A DNA stretch of 64,000 bases from Panacagrimonas perspica. Its GTDB lineage: Bacteria; Pseudomonadota; Gammaproteobacteria; Nevskiales; Nevskiaceae. Below the pieces are notes generated by a model. The model worked only from the letters and a program-made list of their open reading frames with translations, was not told where the DNA came from and ran no database searches. Below, piece after piece: positions 33,589 to 42,498 of the stretch. The stretch's first letter is position 1. Every line of letters starts with the position of its first letter. The stretch lies in the NCBI RefSeq assembly GCF_004364935.1, contig NZ_SOBT01000008.1, positions 1,553,534 to 1,617,533 of the forward strand, written 5' to 3'. The position numbers and the translations under genes are program-made.

Positions 33589-34199
33589 ACGCGCGCCTGC
33601 GTCACGCCAGCGGATTCACGCTGATCGAAGTGCTGATCACGGTGTTCGTCGCCGGCATCGGCCTGCTCGCGGTGGCGGGCCTGCAAGCGATGTCGAAGAA
33701 ATTCAATTACGACGCCGTGCAGCGCACCAGCGCCAGCGTGCTCGCGCAGTCGATGGTCGAGAGCATGCGCACCAATCCCGGGTATCTGGATTTCTACCTC
33801 ACCAGCGACGCCTCGTCCGCCGCGTCCGCCGTCGACTGCGGCGCCGCCGGTGCGAAGTGCGCACCCGCCGAACTGGCGGCCTACGACCTGTACCGCTGGA
33901 GCCAGTCGCTGGCGGGCGCCGAAGCCAGGATCGACGGCGACAACGCCGGCGGCCTGGTCGACCCGACGGGCTGCATCCAGAAAGGCTCCGTCAGCGGGCT
34001 CTACACGGTGGCCGTCGCGTGGCGCGGAATCACCGGCATCGCGCCACCGGCCAACGACGACCCGGCCGACGATCCCGCACGCAATCCCTGCGGCCTCAAC
34101 CTGCACCGCTATGACGATCCGCGCGAAGCCGGCGAAGACGACCGCATGCGCCGCGTCATCGTCCTGGACGCCTTCGTGGCCGATCCCAATGCGCCCTGA
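33585..34199 (+). CDS. pilV: Type IV pilus minor pilin PilV
   Basis: A 204-residue prepilin with a short leader and SGFTLIEVLITVFVAGIGLLAVAGLQ, the PilV signature. The rest is a soluble domain with cysteines (VDCGAAGAKC, DPTGCIQ). It begins with GTG overlapping the fimT stop codon; the longer frame upstream is a shadow of fimT. It overlaps pilW by 11 bases. Confidence 0.93.
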   Translation: MNARLRHASGFTLIEVLITVFVAGIGLLAVAGLQAMSKKFNYDAVQRTSASVLAQSMVESMRTNPGYLDFYLTSDASSAASAVDCGAAGAKCAPAELAAYDLYRWSQSLAGAEARIDGDNAGGLVDPTGCIQKGSVSGLYTVAVAWRGITGIAPPANDDPADDPARNPCGLNLHRYDDPREAGEDDRMRRVIVLDAFVADPNAP

Positions 34200-35337
34200 G
34201 TCGAAACGCCAGTCGGGCTTCACGCTGATCGAGCTGCTCGTCTCGACGACGCTGGGCCTGCTGCTGCTGGCCGGTATCGCCACGCTGTTCGTGTCGACCA
34301 ATCGCAGCTATCGCGAGAACGACCTGATCGCCGGCATGCAGGACCAGGCGCGCTTCGCGATGGCGACGATCTCGCGCGATCTGACGATGGCCGGCTACTG
34401 GGGCGGCATGCTCGGCACCGGCAACCTGATTCCGAACTTCGAGAACACGTCGACCGACGACGACGACACGAGCGCGGTGCAGGGTCTGCTGCCGGCCCAG
34501 GATTGCGGGCCGCCCGACATCGCGTGGAGCTTCCTGGTGTCGTCGGCGGTGGAGTTCCGCAACCAGGACAGCGCAACTCCGATCACCTCGCAGTGGCGTT
34601 GCCTGGGCAACGTGCGCGCCGGCACCGACGCACTGGCCATCCGCCACGTCGCCGGACAGACCACCGCGTCGATGGCGCTGGGCGAAAGCGCGGTGACCCT
34701 GCGTCCGTACCACTTCTATCTGCAGACCAACGGCACCGCCGGAACGATGATCCGCTGGGGCAACAAGGCCACCGACAATCCGACCGCGCAGCCGCTGGCG
34801 CCCAACAGCTTCCAGCGCTACTACCCGCGCATCTACTTCGTCCGGGATTTTTCGCTGACGCCGGGCGACGGCGTCCCCGCGCTCTGCCGCAAGGAGCTCT
34901 GCCCGAGCGGCTACGTCGCCGATTCGAACCCGGAGCTGGCGAGCTGCGGAGCCGGCGCTGCCGGCGCGGCCGGGTTCTACTCGGAGTGCATCGCCGAAGG
35001 GGTCGAGGATCTGCAGGTCGTCTGGGGTCTGGACGATCCGAGCGACAACGACGACATCGTCGATCGCTACACCGCGACGCCGACGCCGGACGAGGTCAAG
35101 ACGCAGGCGCGCTCGGTGCAGATCCACCTGCTGGTGCGCTCGCGCCGTTCGGACGCCTCCTACCTCGACGAGAAGACCTATCGCCTCGCCGACAAGGAGC
35201 CGTTCATACCCAGCGCCGTCGCCGACGCGGCTGGCACGCCCGCAACGCAGCAGACGCGCCACTTCTTCCGTCGCGCCTACAGCACGACGGTGCAGCTTCG
35301 TAACCTCGGCATCCAGGGCGGGACAGGAGTGAAGTGA
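34189..35337 (+). CDS. pilW: Type IV pilus minor pilin PilW
   Basis: A 382-residue prepilin. The N-terminal helix is SGFTLIELLVSTTLGLLLLAG, with Glu at +5 after cleavage. A large C-terminal region with RDLTMAGYWGG and several cysteines is typical of PilW. ATG at 34189 lies inside the end of pilV; the frame upstream of it is a shadow. Its stop overlaps the pilX start. Confidence 0.93.
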   Translation: MRPESKRQSGFTLIELLVSTTLGLLLLAGIATLFVSTNRSYRENDLIAGMQDQARFAMATISRDLTMAGYWGGMLGTGNLIPNFENTSTDDDDTSAVQGLLPAQDCGPPDIAWSFLVSSAVEFRNQDSATPITSQWRCLGNVRAGTDALAIRHVAGQTTASMALGESAVTLRPYHFYLQTNGTAGTMIRWGNKATDNPTAQPLAPNSFQRYYPRIYFVRDFSLTPGDGVPALCRKELCPSGYVADSNPELASCGAGAAGAAGFYSECIAEGVEDLQVVWGLDDPSDNDDIVDRYTATPTPDEVKTQARSVQIHLLVRSRRSDASYLDEKTYRLADKEPFIPSAVADAAGTPATQQTRHFFRRAYSTTVQLRNLGIQGGTGVK

Positions 35338-35969
35338 TGAACGAGCCGGCTTCCCTCGCATCGTTCCGCGCGCCGTGCGGATCCACGCAGCGTCAGGCGG
35401 GCGCCGCGCTCGCCACGGCGCTGTTCTTCCTGGTCGTCATCACGATCCTCGGGCTGGCCGCGATGAAGGCCGGCCAGACCGATCTGCGCCTCGCACTCAA
35501 TGAAGAGAGCCGCATCACGGCCGTCCAGAGCGCGCAGTCGCTGCTCGAATCGCTGCTCGAAAGCAGCGCCTCCAACATGGTCGTCCAGCAGGGCTCCGGC
35601 TATGTGCAGAACTGCTACATCTCGGGCGAGCTCGACGCCGCTTCGCTGCGCACGCGGCAGAACTTCGACTGCCCGGCGGATCTGAATCCGGTCTCGGTGC
35701 TGCCCGACGGCACGCTCAAGCTGCATGCGTACACGATGATCCGGCGCGAGAGCGTCGGTGGCTCCGACTTCGCGCCGGTCTCGGCGTTGCGTCGCGGCGA
35801 CAGCGGCGAGCGCTTCCGCCTGGCCAGCTTCACGGTGCTGGCGGGTTACGACCGCACCGCGGCCAGTCGTGCAGCCGGGGCCTCCGATTCGGGAAATTTC
35901 GGCGCCGCCGAAGTGAGCCAGGGCACCTTCGTCAAAGTCGACACCGTCGACGGCCTGGTGGTGGAGTGA
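35337..35969 (+). CDS. pilX: Type IV pilus minor pilin PilX
   Basis: A 210-residue protein. After a 20-odd residue leader it has QAGAALATALFFLVVITILGLAAMKAG, the PilX-type helix. There is no Glu at the +5 position of the kind seen in PilV and PilW, as is usual for PilX/GspK-like proteins. AGGAG at 35325-35329 gives 7 bases to ATG 35337, so this start is preferred over GTG 35334. It overlaps the PilY1 start by 4 bases. Confidence 0.9.
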   Translation: MNEPASLASFRAPCGSTQRQAGAALATALFFLVVITILGLAAMKAGQTDLRLALNEESRITAVQSAQSLLESLLESSASNMVVQQGSGYVQNCYISGELDAASLRTRQNFDCPADLNPVSVLPDGTLKLHAYTMIRRESVGGSDFAPVSALRRGDSGERFRLASFTVLAGYDRTAASRAAGASDSGNFGAAEVSQGTFVKVDTVDGLVVE

Positions 35970-38900
35970 ACGCCGTGAAAAAACTCATGCAGCAACGGCT
36001 CGGTCTGCGCTCGCAAATCTTCGCGGTACTGCTCGGCCTGTTCCTCACGCTGCCGGCGGCCGTGCGTGCGGACGACATCGACATCTACAACAACCAGGCC
36101 GACAACCCGCTCAAGCCGCCGATGACGATCCTGGTCCTGGATCTGAACCTGCTCGGCATCTGCAACAACGTCATCACCAACGCGACCAATCCGAACAAGC
36201 CCGATGCGCCGCAGCTTTGCCTGGACGTGCGCAACAGCATGCTGCTGTCCGAACTCCTCGGCGGCGTCACCAGCAATCCGACGCAGTACCTGACCCAGTT
36301 GCTGCTCGGCACCGGCACGACCGATCGCGGTCGCGCGGCGGCGCTGTGCGACCTCTACGGCATTCTCGGCATCGCTTCGCCGGTGGTGCAGCTTCCCGCC
36401 GTCGGCCCCGTGCTCAAGCTGCTGCTCGGCAGCGTCTCCAGCCTGTCGTGCGGCACGCTGCAGTTCCTGACCGGGATCCCGCTGGTCGGCAGCATCCTCG
36501 ATGGCCTCATGGGCGGGTTCGTCGGCCAGCTGGTGAGTGGCCTGGTCAATCCGCTGCTGACCACCGTCGTCGGACAGCTGCCTTCCACCGTGATGGGACT
36601 GCTCAACACCACGATCTCCGGCGTCATGAATCTGGGGCAGGTCGGCCTGATCTCGCTGCTCGAATCGATCCTCAACCAGCTCGTGAACTCTCGCGTCGCC
36701 ATCGTGGTGTCGCACGCCGACCGGGCGACGGCAGCTGGCGCACCTGCGAGTGCCTGCGCCTTCGGCGACACCGCGTCGATACCCACCTCGCGCCGGGAGA
36801 CGGTGAACTGCAGCAACGGCGCCTACTTCCTGGTCGGCTTCACACCGCTGGTCGACCAGGGCTCCGTCAACCAGTTGCTCACGCGCGTCACGACGCTGCT
36901 GACCAACACGCTCAACCCCACCAACCTGCTCAACTCGACGACCGCCCTGCTGGCGACGACGGTGACGACGCCGACCTCGCTGCTGCCTCCGTTCCAGGGC
37001 AAGGAGATCTACGCCGAGATCACGCATTACCTCGGCGGCGACACGATCCACAACGCACCGCTGGCGCGCTGGGATGGCCTCACCGGCCTGCTCACGCGCG
37101 ACACCTCGATCGAAAGCGGCAGCCGCTACATCCAGCCGCCGGCGCAGTGCGACATCGTCAACGTGCTCAACGTGCAGCTGACCAACAGCGATCGCGAATC
37201 GGAGTCGGATGCGACGCTCAAGCAGTACTTCCCGAGCGCCGTCACCAACGGAACCATCAGCTTTCCGAACGTGGTCGCCAAGGCGCGCGATCCCGGCTTC
37301 AAGGACGTCAACGGCAACGACATTGCCCTGCGCTCGAGTTTCCTGATCCAGGACAATCTGTCGAGCCTCGCGGCGCTGACCAACGTCGGCGCCAACGTGA
37401 CCGGCTACGCCAACAACCTCGGCCTGCTGAATCTGGGCAAGTCGACGGCCGAACTGCTCAAGCCGGTGCTGTCGGTGGATGCAAGCCTGCTCACGCCGAG
37501 CCTGGCCAGCAACCCGACGACGCCGGGACGCCTGGGCACGCCGGTCACGACGCCGGCTTTCCTGGGCATCTTCCGACCCGAGATCGACCAGAAGCCGCGC
37601 TGGCCGGGCAACCTCAAGAAGCTCAAGCTGCGCTCGGTCAACGGCAAGCTGAAGTACTACGACGCCAGCGGCAACGTGGCGATCGCCGCGGACGGACGCA
37701 TCGACAAGAACGCCGTGACGTTCTGGACGCTGACCTCGCTGCTGGGGGCCGGAAAGATCGCCGACGGACGCGACGCCACGCTTGGCGGCGCCGGCCAGAA
37801 GATTCCGGGCTTCGCGCTGCTCGGCGGCGGCAATCCGGGCCGCACGAACACCACCGGCACCCGCAAGCTCTTCTACGACCGCTACACCGGCGCCAGCAAG
37901 GTGCCGAGCCTCGCCGCGCTCCATCCTGACGATGCGGCCGTGCGAACCGAACTGCTGAGCTCGCTCGGCGCTTCCGGCGATACGCAGGCCCAGGCGCTGC
38001 TGCTCTACGCGCGCGGCTACGAGGTCGGCTCCTCGGCGACGTCGCTGGGTGTCGGCTCGGGGCTCACCGGGCGCGCCTGGCTGCACGGCGCGGTCCTGCA
38101 CTCGCGCCCCGTCGCCGTGAACTACGGCGCCCGCTCGGGCTACACGACGACCAATCCCGACATCCGGACGATCTACGGGTCCACCGATGGCTACCTGCGC
38201 ATGGTCACCAACACCGCGGCAGGCGGCGCCGAGTCGGGCCTCGAGACCTGGGCGTTCATGCCGCGCGCGGTCATGGACCAGCAGAAGATCCTGCGCGACA
38301 ACCAGCCCTCGGCGAAATTCCCGTATGGCGTGGACGGCGCCCCGACGGTGCTGCTGCGTGATCGCAGCCCCAGCGGCGGTAACGCCGACGGCAAGATCGA
38401 AACCAGCAACACCTACGATCGCGCCGCGGTCTACTTCGGCCTGCGCCGCGGTGGCTCGAACATTTACGCGCTCGACATCAAGAACCCCGACAGCCCGACG
38501 ATGATGTGGCGCATCGGCACCGACGGGCTCTACAACTCGTCCGGGCTCGTCGCCGGCTCGGCGACGCAGTTCTCCGAAATGGCGCTGACGTTCTCCAGCC
38601 CGCAGGCCGGCCGCGTGCAGTACAAGGACGGCGCGACGGTCGTGACGCGCAGCGTCGTCCTGTTCGCCGGCGGCTACAACGGCGGGCGCGACAGCGCCAA
38701 CGCCCGCATCGGCAAGGATGCCGCGCGCGGCAGCAAGGGCGTGCTGGGCACCGACGATGCCCGCGGCAACGCGATCTACATGGTCGACGCCGAAACCGGC
38801 GAGCTGATCTGGAAGGTCAAGAAGGGCACCTTCAGCACGGCCTCGCCGTACAGCAGCTCGACGCTCAGCTTCCAGCATCCGCTGATGGCGGACAGCATCG

Positions 38901-39727
38901 CGGCCGATCTGACGGTGGTCGACAGCAACGGCGATGGACTGCTCGATCGTCTCTACGCGGTGGACACCGGCGGCCGCCTATGGCGCGCGGATTTCGCCAG
39001 CGCCGACCGCAAGGACTGGACGGCCACGCCGCTGGCCAGCGTCGGGCGCCACTCGACGTCGAACGTCGCCAACGATCGCCGCTTCTTCCACGCACCGGAC
39101 TACGTGCCGTTCAAGGATGCGCGCGGCGCCTACGACGCCATCGTGTTCGCCACCGGCGATCGCGAGGATCCGTTCAACGCCAGCACGCAGAACTATCTCT
39201 ACATGTATCGCGACCGCGTGGTCGCGAGCGGCATGCTGCCCACGCAGGTGAAGACCTCGGAATCCGAACTCAAGAGCCACGACAACTTCGTCGACCTGAC
39301 GTCGGCCTGTGCCAGCGGGTCGGCCAACTGCGGGGCCACGGCCGAAGGCGCGATCGGCTGGAAGATCAACCTTTCGCGACGCGGCGAGAAAGCCATGTCG
39401 CAGCCGCTCAGCAGCGGCGGCACGGTGTTCTTCACCAGCTACGTTCCGCAGGATCCGACGACGCGCACCTGCACGCCGGACGAAGGCAGCAACCGCCTGT
39501 ACGGCGTATCGCTGGCGGACAGCCGGCCGGTGGTGCAGGACTTCATCGCGGATACCGACACCGACAAGCGCAGCACCGATGGCGGCGTGCCGGGCCTCGC
39601 AGGCGAGTTGAGCACCGTGGCCACCAGTGCAATCGCCGCCAACACGCATACGCTCGAAGCCCGGAGTCCTCGTTACTATCCGGTCTACTGGCGCGAACGG
39701 CGCGGCGACGACGAAACTCCTCCGTGA
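35966..39727 (+). CDS. pilY1: Type IV pilus tip-associated adhesin PilY1
   Basis: A 1253-residue exported protein: a signal peptide (FAVLLGLFLTLPAAVRA, about 19-35), an N-terminal part that replaces the usual von Willebrand A domain, and a C-terminal beta-propeller. The propeller region contains TIYGSTDGYLRMV, AIYMVDAETGELIWKV and the calcium site DSNGDGLLD (Asp986, 990, 994) followed by RLYAVDTGGRLWR, all PilY1 marks. The N-terminal part has strand TILVLDLN near 52 and strand RVAIVVSHAD near 245, with a long Leu/Gly/Val-rich stretch between them. PilY1 sits at the pilus tip and controls extension, adhesion and surface sensing. It starts with GTG overlapping pilX and overlaps pilE by 4 bases. 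Confidence 0.93.
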   Translation: MNAVKKLMQQRLGLRSQIFAVLLGLFLTLPAAVRADDIDIYNNQADNPLKPPMTILVLDLNLLGICNNVITNATNPNKPDAPQLCLDVRNSMLLSELLGGVTSNPTQYLTQLLLGTGTTDRGRAAALCDLYGILGIASPVVQLPAVGPVLKLLLGSVSSLSCGTLQFLTGIPLVGSILDGLMGGFVGQLVSGLVNPLLTTVVGQLPSTVMGLLNTTISGVMNLGQVGLISLLESILNQLVNSRVAIVVSHADRATAAGAPASACAFGDTASIPTSRRETVNCSNGAYFLVGFTPLVDQGSVNQLLTRVTTLLTNTLNPTNLLNSTTALLATTVTTPTSLLPPFQGKEIYAEITHYLGGDTIHNAPLARWDGLTGLLTRDTSIESGSRYIQPPAQCDIVNVLNVQLTNSDRESESDATLKQYFPSAVTNGTISFPNVVAKARDPGFKDVNGNDIALRSSFLIQDNLSSLAALTNVGANVTGYANNLGLLNLGKSTAELLKPVLSVDASLLTPSLASNPTTPGRLGTPVTTPAFLGIFRPEIDQKPRWPGNLKKLKLRSVNGKLKYYDASGNVAIAADGRIDKNAVTFWTLTSLLGAGKIADGRDATLGGAGQKIPGFALLGGGNPGRTNTTGTRKLFYDRYTGASKVPSLAALHPDDAAVRTELLSSLGASGDTQAQALLLYARGYEVGSSATSLGVGSGLTGRAWLHGAVLHSRPVAVNYGARSGYTTTNPDIRTIYGSTDGYLRMVTNTAAGGAESGLETWAFMPRAVMDQQKILRDNQPSAKFPYGVDGAPTVLLRDRSPSGGNADGKIETSNTYDRAAVYFGLRRGGSNIYALDIKNPDSPTMMWRIGTDGLYNSSGLVAGSATQFSEMALTFSSPQAGRVQYKDGATVVTRSVVLFAGGYNGGRDSANARIGKDAARGSKGVLGTDDARGNAIYMVDAETGELIWKVKKGTFSTASPYSSSTLSFQHPLMADSIAADLTVVDSNGDGLLDRLYAVDTGGRLWRADFASADRKDWTATPLASVGRHSTSNVANDRRFFHAPDYVPFKDARGAYDAIVFATGDREDPFNASTQNYLYMYRDRVVASGMLPTQVKTSESELKSHDNFVDLTSACASGSANCGATAEGAIGWKINLSRRGEKAMSQPLSSGGTVFFTSYVPQDPTTRTCTPDEGSNRLYGVSLADSRPVVQDFIADTDTDKRSTDGGVPGLAGELSTVATSAIAANTHTLEARSPRYYPVYWRERRGDDETPP

Positions 39728-40233
39728 GCCCTCCCACGAGAACAGCATTCCCCCATGGCGGGACCAGCGGCTTCACGCTGATCGAACTGATGATCACGGT
39801 CGCCGTGGTCGCCATCCTCGCCACGATCGCGGTGCCGAGCTACCGGGTCTATGTCGAGCGCGCCAATCGCACCGTCGCCAAGACGGCGATGGTCGACGTC
39901 GTCTCGCGGCAGAACAGCTACTACGTCGACCGCAAGCGCTTCGCTACGACGCTCACGAAGCTGGGCCTGGGCGCCGACACGCTGTATCTCGGTCGCGAAG
40001 GAACGCTGTCCGCCAGCAACGGCGACGGTTCGATCTACGAGGTCAAGCTCGCCGGCAATGCGAACAACACCGCCTGCCCTGCCACCGGCAGCGCGACCGC
40101 GAGCGGATTCACGATCGTCGCCAAGCCGATCCGTGCCCAGGTGAGCGATACGCGCTGCGCGACGCTGTGTCTGAGTTCGTCCGGCATCAAGAGCGCAAGC
40201 GGGACCGACGCCGGGAATTGCTGGACGCGCTGA
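39724..40233 (+). CDS. pilE: Type IV minor pilin PilE
   Basis: A 169-residue prepilin with a 17-residue leader and SGFTLIELMITVAVVAILATIAV, with Glu at +5. A C-terminal disulfide loop is likely (CATLCLSS to the final CWTR). It starts with GTG overlapping the PilY1 stop; the long upstream frame is a shadow. It closes the minor pilin operon and matches PilE of Pseudomonas and Xanthomonas in place and size. Confidence 0.92.
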   Translation: MSPPTRTAFPHGGTSGFTLIELMITVAVVAILATIAVPSYRVYVERANRTVAKTAMVDVVSRQNSYYVDRKRFATTLTKLGLGADTLYLGREGTLSASNGDGSIYEVKLAGNANNTACPATGSATASGFTIVAKPIRAQVSDTRCATLCLSSSGIKSASGTDAGNCWTR

Positions 40234-40269
40234 ACGTACGGCGTGCCGCCGAACGCTGAAGATCCGCGA

Positions 40270-40785
40270 ATGAACATCGAAATCGTCGTGCTGGCGATCG
40301 CCCTCGTCTTCGTGACAGGGGTACTGCTGTTCGTCGCCCACGCCCGGCGCACGGCCGAACCCACGCCGGTCCCACACGCGGTGCCGCAGCGCCTGCTCCG
40401 GCTGATCCGCTCGTACCTGCAGGCGACCAGCGAAGCCGTCGCCGCGCTCGAAGCCGCCGGCATCACGCGGCCCGCAAGCGCGCTGGGATGGTCGCTGGCG
40501 GGCATTCCGCACGAAGGCCACCTGATCGACGATCGGCGTTACCGGAAACATGGATTCGGCTGCACCGTCGAGCTGCCTTCGGTATCCATCGATTTCGACT
40601 TCGGGCCCGAGGGGCAGATCGACGGATTCGACGCGTCGCGTCTCGCGTTCTTCGCCACGGATCGGCTCGAACACTTCGGCTATGCATCGGCGGAGCAGAT
40701 CGCGCTCGACATGCAAAGCGCGGTCCGCAGCGGCGCCGTCGTTCCCTACGAGGATTCGGCGCTGCTCCATCTGCGCGACGCCTGA
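40270..40785 (+). CDS. Small membrane-anchored protein, DUF6896-like
   Basis: About 171 residues. One N-terminal membrane helix (IEIVVLAIALVFVTGVLLFVA, residues about 3-23) is followed by a soluble domain. Its pattern resembles DUF6896: a helical start (LLRLIRSYLQ), GIPHEGHL, KHGFGCTVEL, IDFDFGPEG and IDGFDASRLAFFA. The function of that family is not known; some members sit in toxin-immunity settings, but no toxin gene is adjacent here. ATG 40270 directly precedes the helix and is preferred to GTG 40243. It lies 36 bases after pilE. Confidence 0.7.
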   Translation: MNIEIVVLAIALVFVTGVLLFVAHARRTAEPTPVPHAVPQRLLRLIRSYLQATSEAVAALEAAGITRPASALGWSLAGIPHEGHLIDDRRYRKHGFGCTVELPSVSIDFDFGPEGQIDGFDASRLAFFATDRLEHFGYASAEQIALDMQSAVRSGAVVPYEDSALLHLRDA

Positions 40786-40878
40786 GGCGTCGGGCCACGA
40801 TCCGGCCGCGATCACGACCGCCCCCGAGGGATCGCGGATAAAATCGGACACAACCCCTTCTGGAAGAGATCCGATCCG

Positions 40879-42483
40879 ATGAATGTGCCCGATAGTCCGC
40901 TCGACACCCTGATCGCCAGTGCGCGGCGTCACCGCCTCGGCGACCTGCTGTGGCGCAGCGCGGCGCGCACACCGCGCAAGACGGCGCTGGTCTACAAGGA
41001 TCTTCGCCAGAGCTTCGCGGAACTCGACGAGGTCGTGAACCGCACGGCCAACGCGCTGGCCTCGCGCGGCGTCGCCAGGGGCGATCACATCGCGCTGCTG
41101 TCGCACAACAACCACGCCTTCGTCGTCATCCGCTTCGCGCTCGCGCGGCTGGGCGCCGTGATGGTGCCGATCAACTTCATGCTCAACGCAACCGAAGTGG
41201 CCTTCATCCTCGAGAACGCCGAGGCGCGCGGCGTGATTGTCGAGGATGCGCTGGCCGGCGTCGCCGATGCGGCCATCGCCGAAGCAGGCTCGAAGCTGAA
41301 GGTCCGCGGATCGATCCGCGAAAAACTCGAGCAGGCGCCTGCGGGCTGGGAATGCGTGCAGGACTGGATGCAGCATGCGGATGCCACGCTCCCCGACATC
41401 GCCATCGACGACGACGAGCCGGTGCAGATGCTCTACACCAGCGGCACCGAATCGCGGCCCAAGGGCGCGCTGCTGTCGGCCCGCTGCCTGTATTCGCATT
41501 ACACGAGCTGCATCGCCGACGGCGAGATGAGCAGCGAGGACATCGACGTGCATTCGCTGCCGCTGTTCCACTGCGCGCAGCTCGACTGCTTCCTGACGCC
41601 GGATCTGTATCTGGGCGCGACCAGCATCGTGCTGCCGGCGCCCGACGCCACGGCGCTGCTCCAGACGGTTGCGGCCGAGCGGGCCACGAAGCTGTTCTGC
41701 CCGCCTACGATCTGGATCGCGTTGCTGCGGCATCCCGATTTCGATCGCACCGACCTGAGCTCGCTGAAGAAGGGCTACTACGGCGCCTCGATCATGCCGG
41801 TCGAGATCATCAAGGAGATCACCGCGCGGATTCCCGGCATCCGCCTGTTCAACTTCTACGGCCAGACCGAGATGTCGCCGGTGGCCACGGTCCTCAAACC
41901 CGAAGACCAGATGCGCAAGATCGGATCCGCGGGGCGCCCGGCCATCAACGTCGAGACGCGCGTCGTCGACGATGACGATCGCCCGGTCCCGGTCGGCACC
42001 GTCGGCGAGATCGTGCATCGCGGGCCGCACGTGACGCTGGGCTACTGGAAGAACCCGGAGAAGACCGCCGAGGCCTTCCGCAACGGCTGGTTCCACAGCG
42101 GCGATCTGGGCGTGATGGACGACGAGGGTTACCTGACGGTCGTCGATCGCAAGAAGGACATGATCAAGACCGGCGGCGAGAACGTGGCCAGCCGCGAAGT
42201 CGAGGAAATGGTCTTCACGCATCCGGCCGTTTCGGAAGTCGCGGTCTTCGGTGTTCCGCACCCGCGCTGGATCGAGGCCGTGATGGCAGTCGTCGTGCTG
42301 CGCGCGGGCCAGACGCTGTCACCGGACGAGCTGATGCGCTTCTGCCGCGAACGGATGGCCGGCTACAAGGCACCCAAGCTGGTCGAGGTCGTCGACCAGC
42401 TTCCGAAGAACGCGAGCGGCAAGATCCTGAAGCGCGAACTGCGGGACCGGTTCGCCGCCAAGGGGCAGGCGATGGGAAGCTGA
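40879..42483 (+). CDS. Acyl-CoA synthetase (AMP-dependent ligase)
   Basis: A 534-residue class I adenylate-forming enzyme. Motifs are the P-loop MLYTSGTESRPKGALL (ESR in place of the common TGx), NFYGQTEMSP, GWFHSGDLGVMDDEGYL, DRKKDMIKTGGENV and the catalytic Lys in PKNASGKILKREL. It activates a carboxylic acid with ATP and CoA; medium- or long-chain fatty acid or a steroid side-chain acid are the likely types. A GGAAGAG ribosome site lies upstream of the ATG. It converges on the unknown lipoprotein gene with 15 bases between stops. Confidence 0.93.
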   Translation: MNVPDSPLDTLIASARRHRLGDLLWRSAARTPRKTALVYKDLRQSFAELDEVVNRTANALASRGVARGDHIALLSHNNHAFVVIRFALARLGAVMVPINFMLNATEVAFILENAEARGVIVEDALAGVADAAIAEAGSKLKVRGSIREKLEQAPAGWECVQDWMQHADATLPDIAIDDDEPVQMLYTSGTESRPKGALLSARCLYSHYTSCIADGEMSSEDIDVHSLPLFHCAQLDCFLTPDLYLGATSIVLPAPDATALLQTVAAERATKLFCPPTIWIALLRHPDFDRTDLSSLKKGYYGASIMPVEIIKEITARIPGIRLFNFYGQTEMSPVATVLKPEDQMRKIGSAGRPAINVETRVVDDDDRPVPVGTVGEIVHRGPHVTLGYWKNPEKTAEAFRNGWFHSGDLGVMDDEGYLTVVDRKKDMIKTGGENVASREVEEMVFTHPAVSEVAVFGVPHPRWIEAVMAVVVLRAGQTLSPDELMRFCRERMAGYKAPKLVEVVDQLPKNASGKILKRELRDRFAAKGQAMGS

Positions 42484-42498
42484 AGCTGGCGCGGGGCG

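Noticed and set aside
35846-38878. A 1010-codon minus-strand open frame
   Set aside because: It is exactly antisense to PilY1 and contains only low-complexity Arg/Gly/Val sequence.
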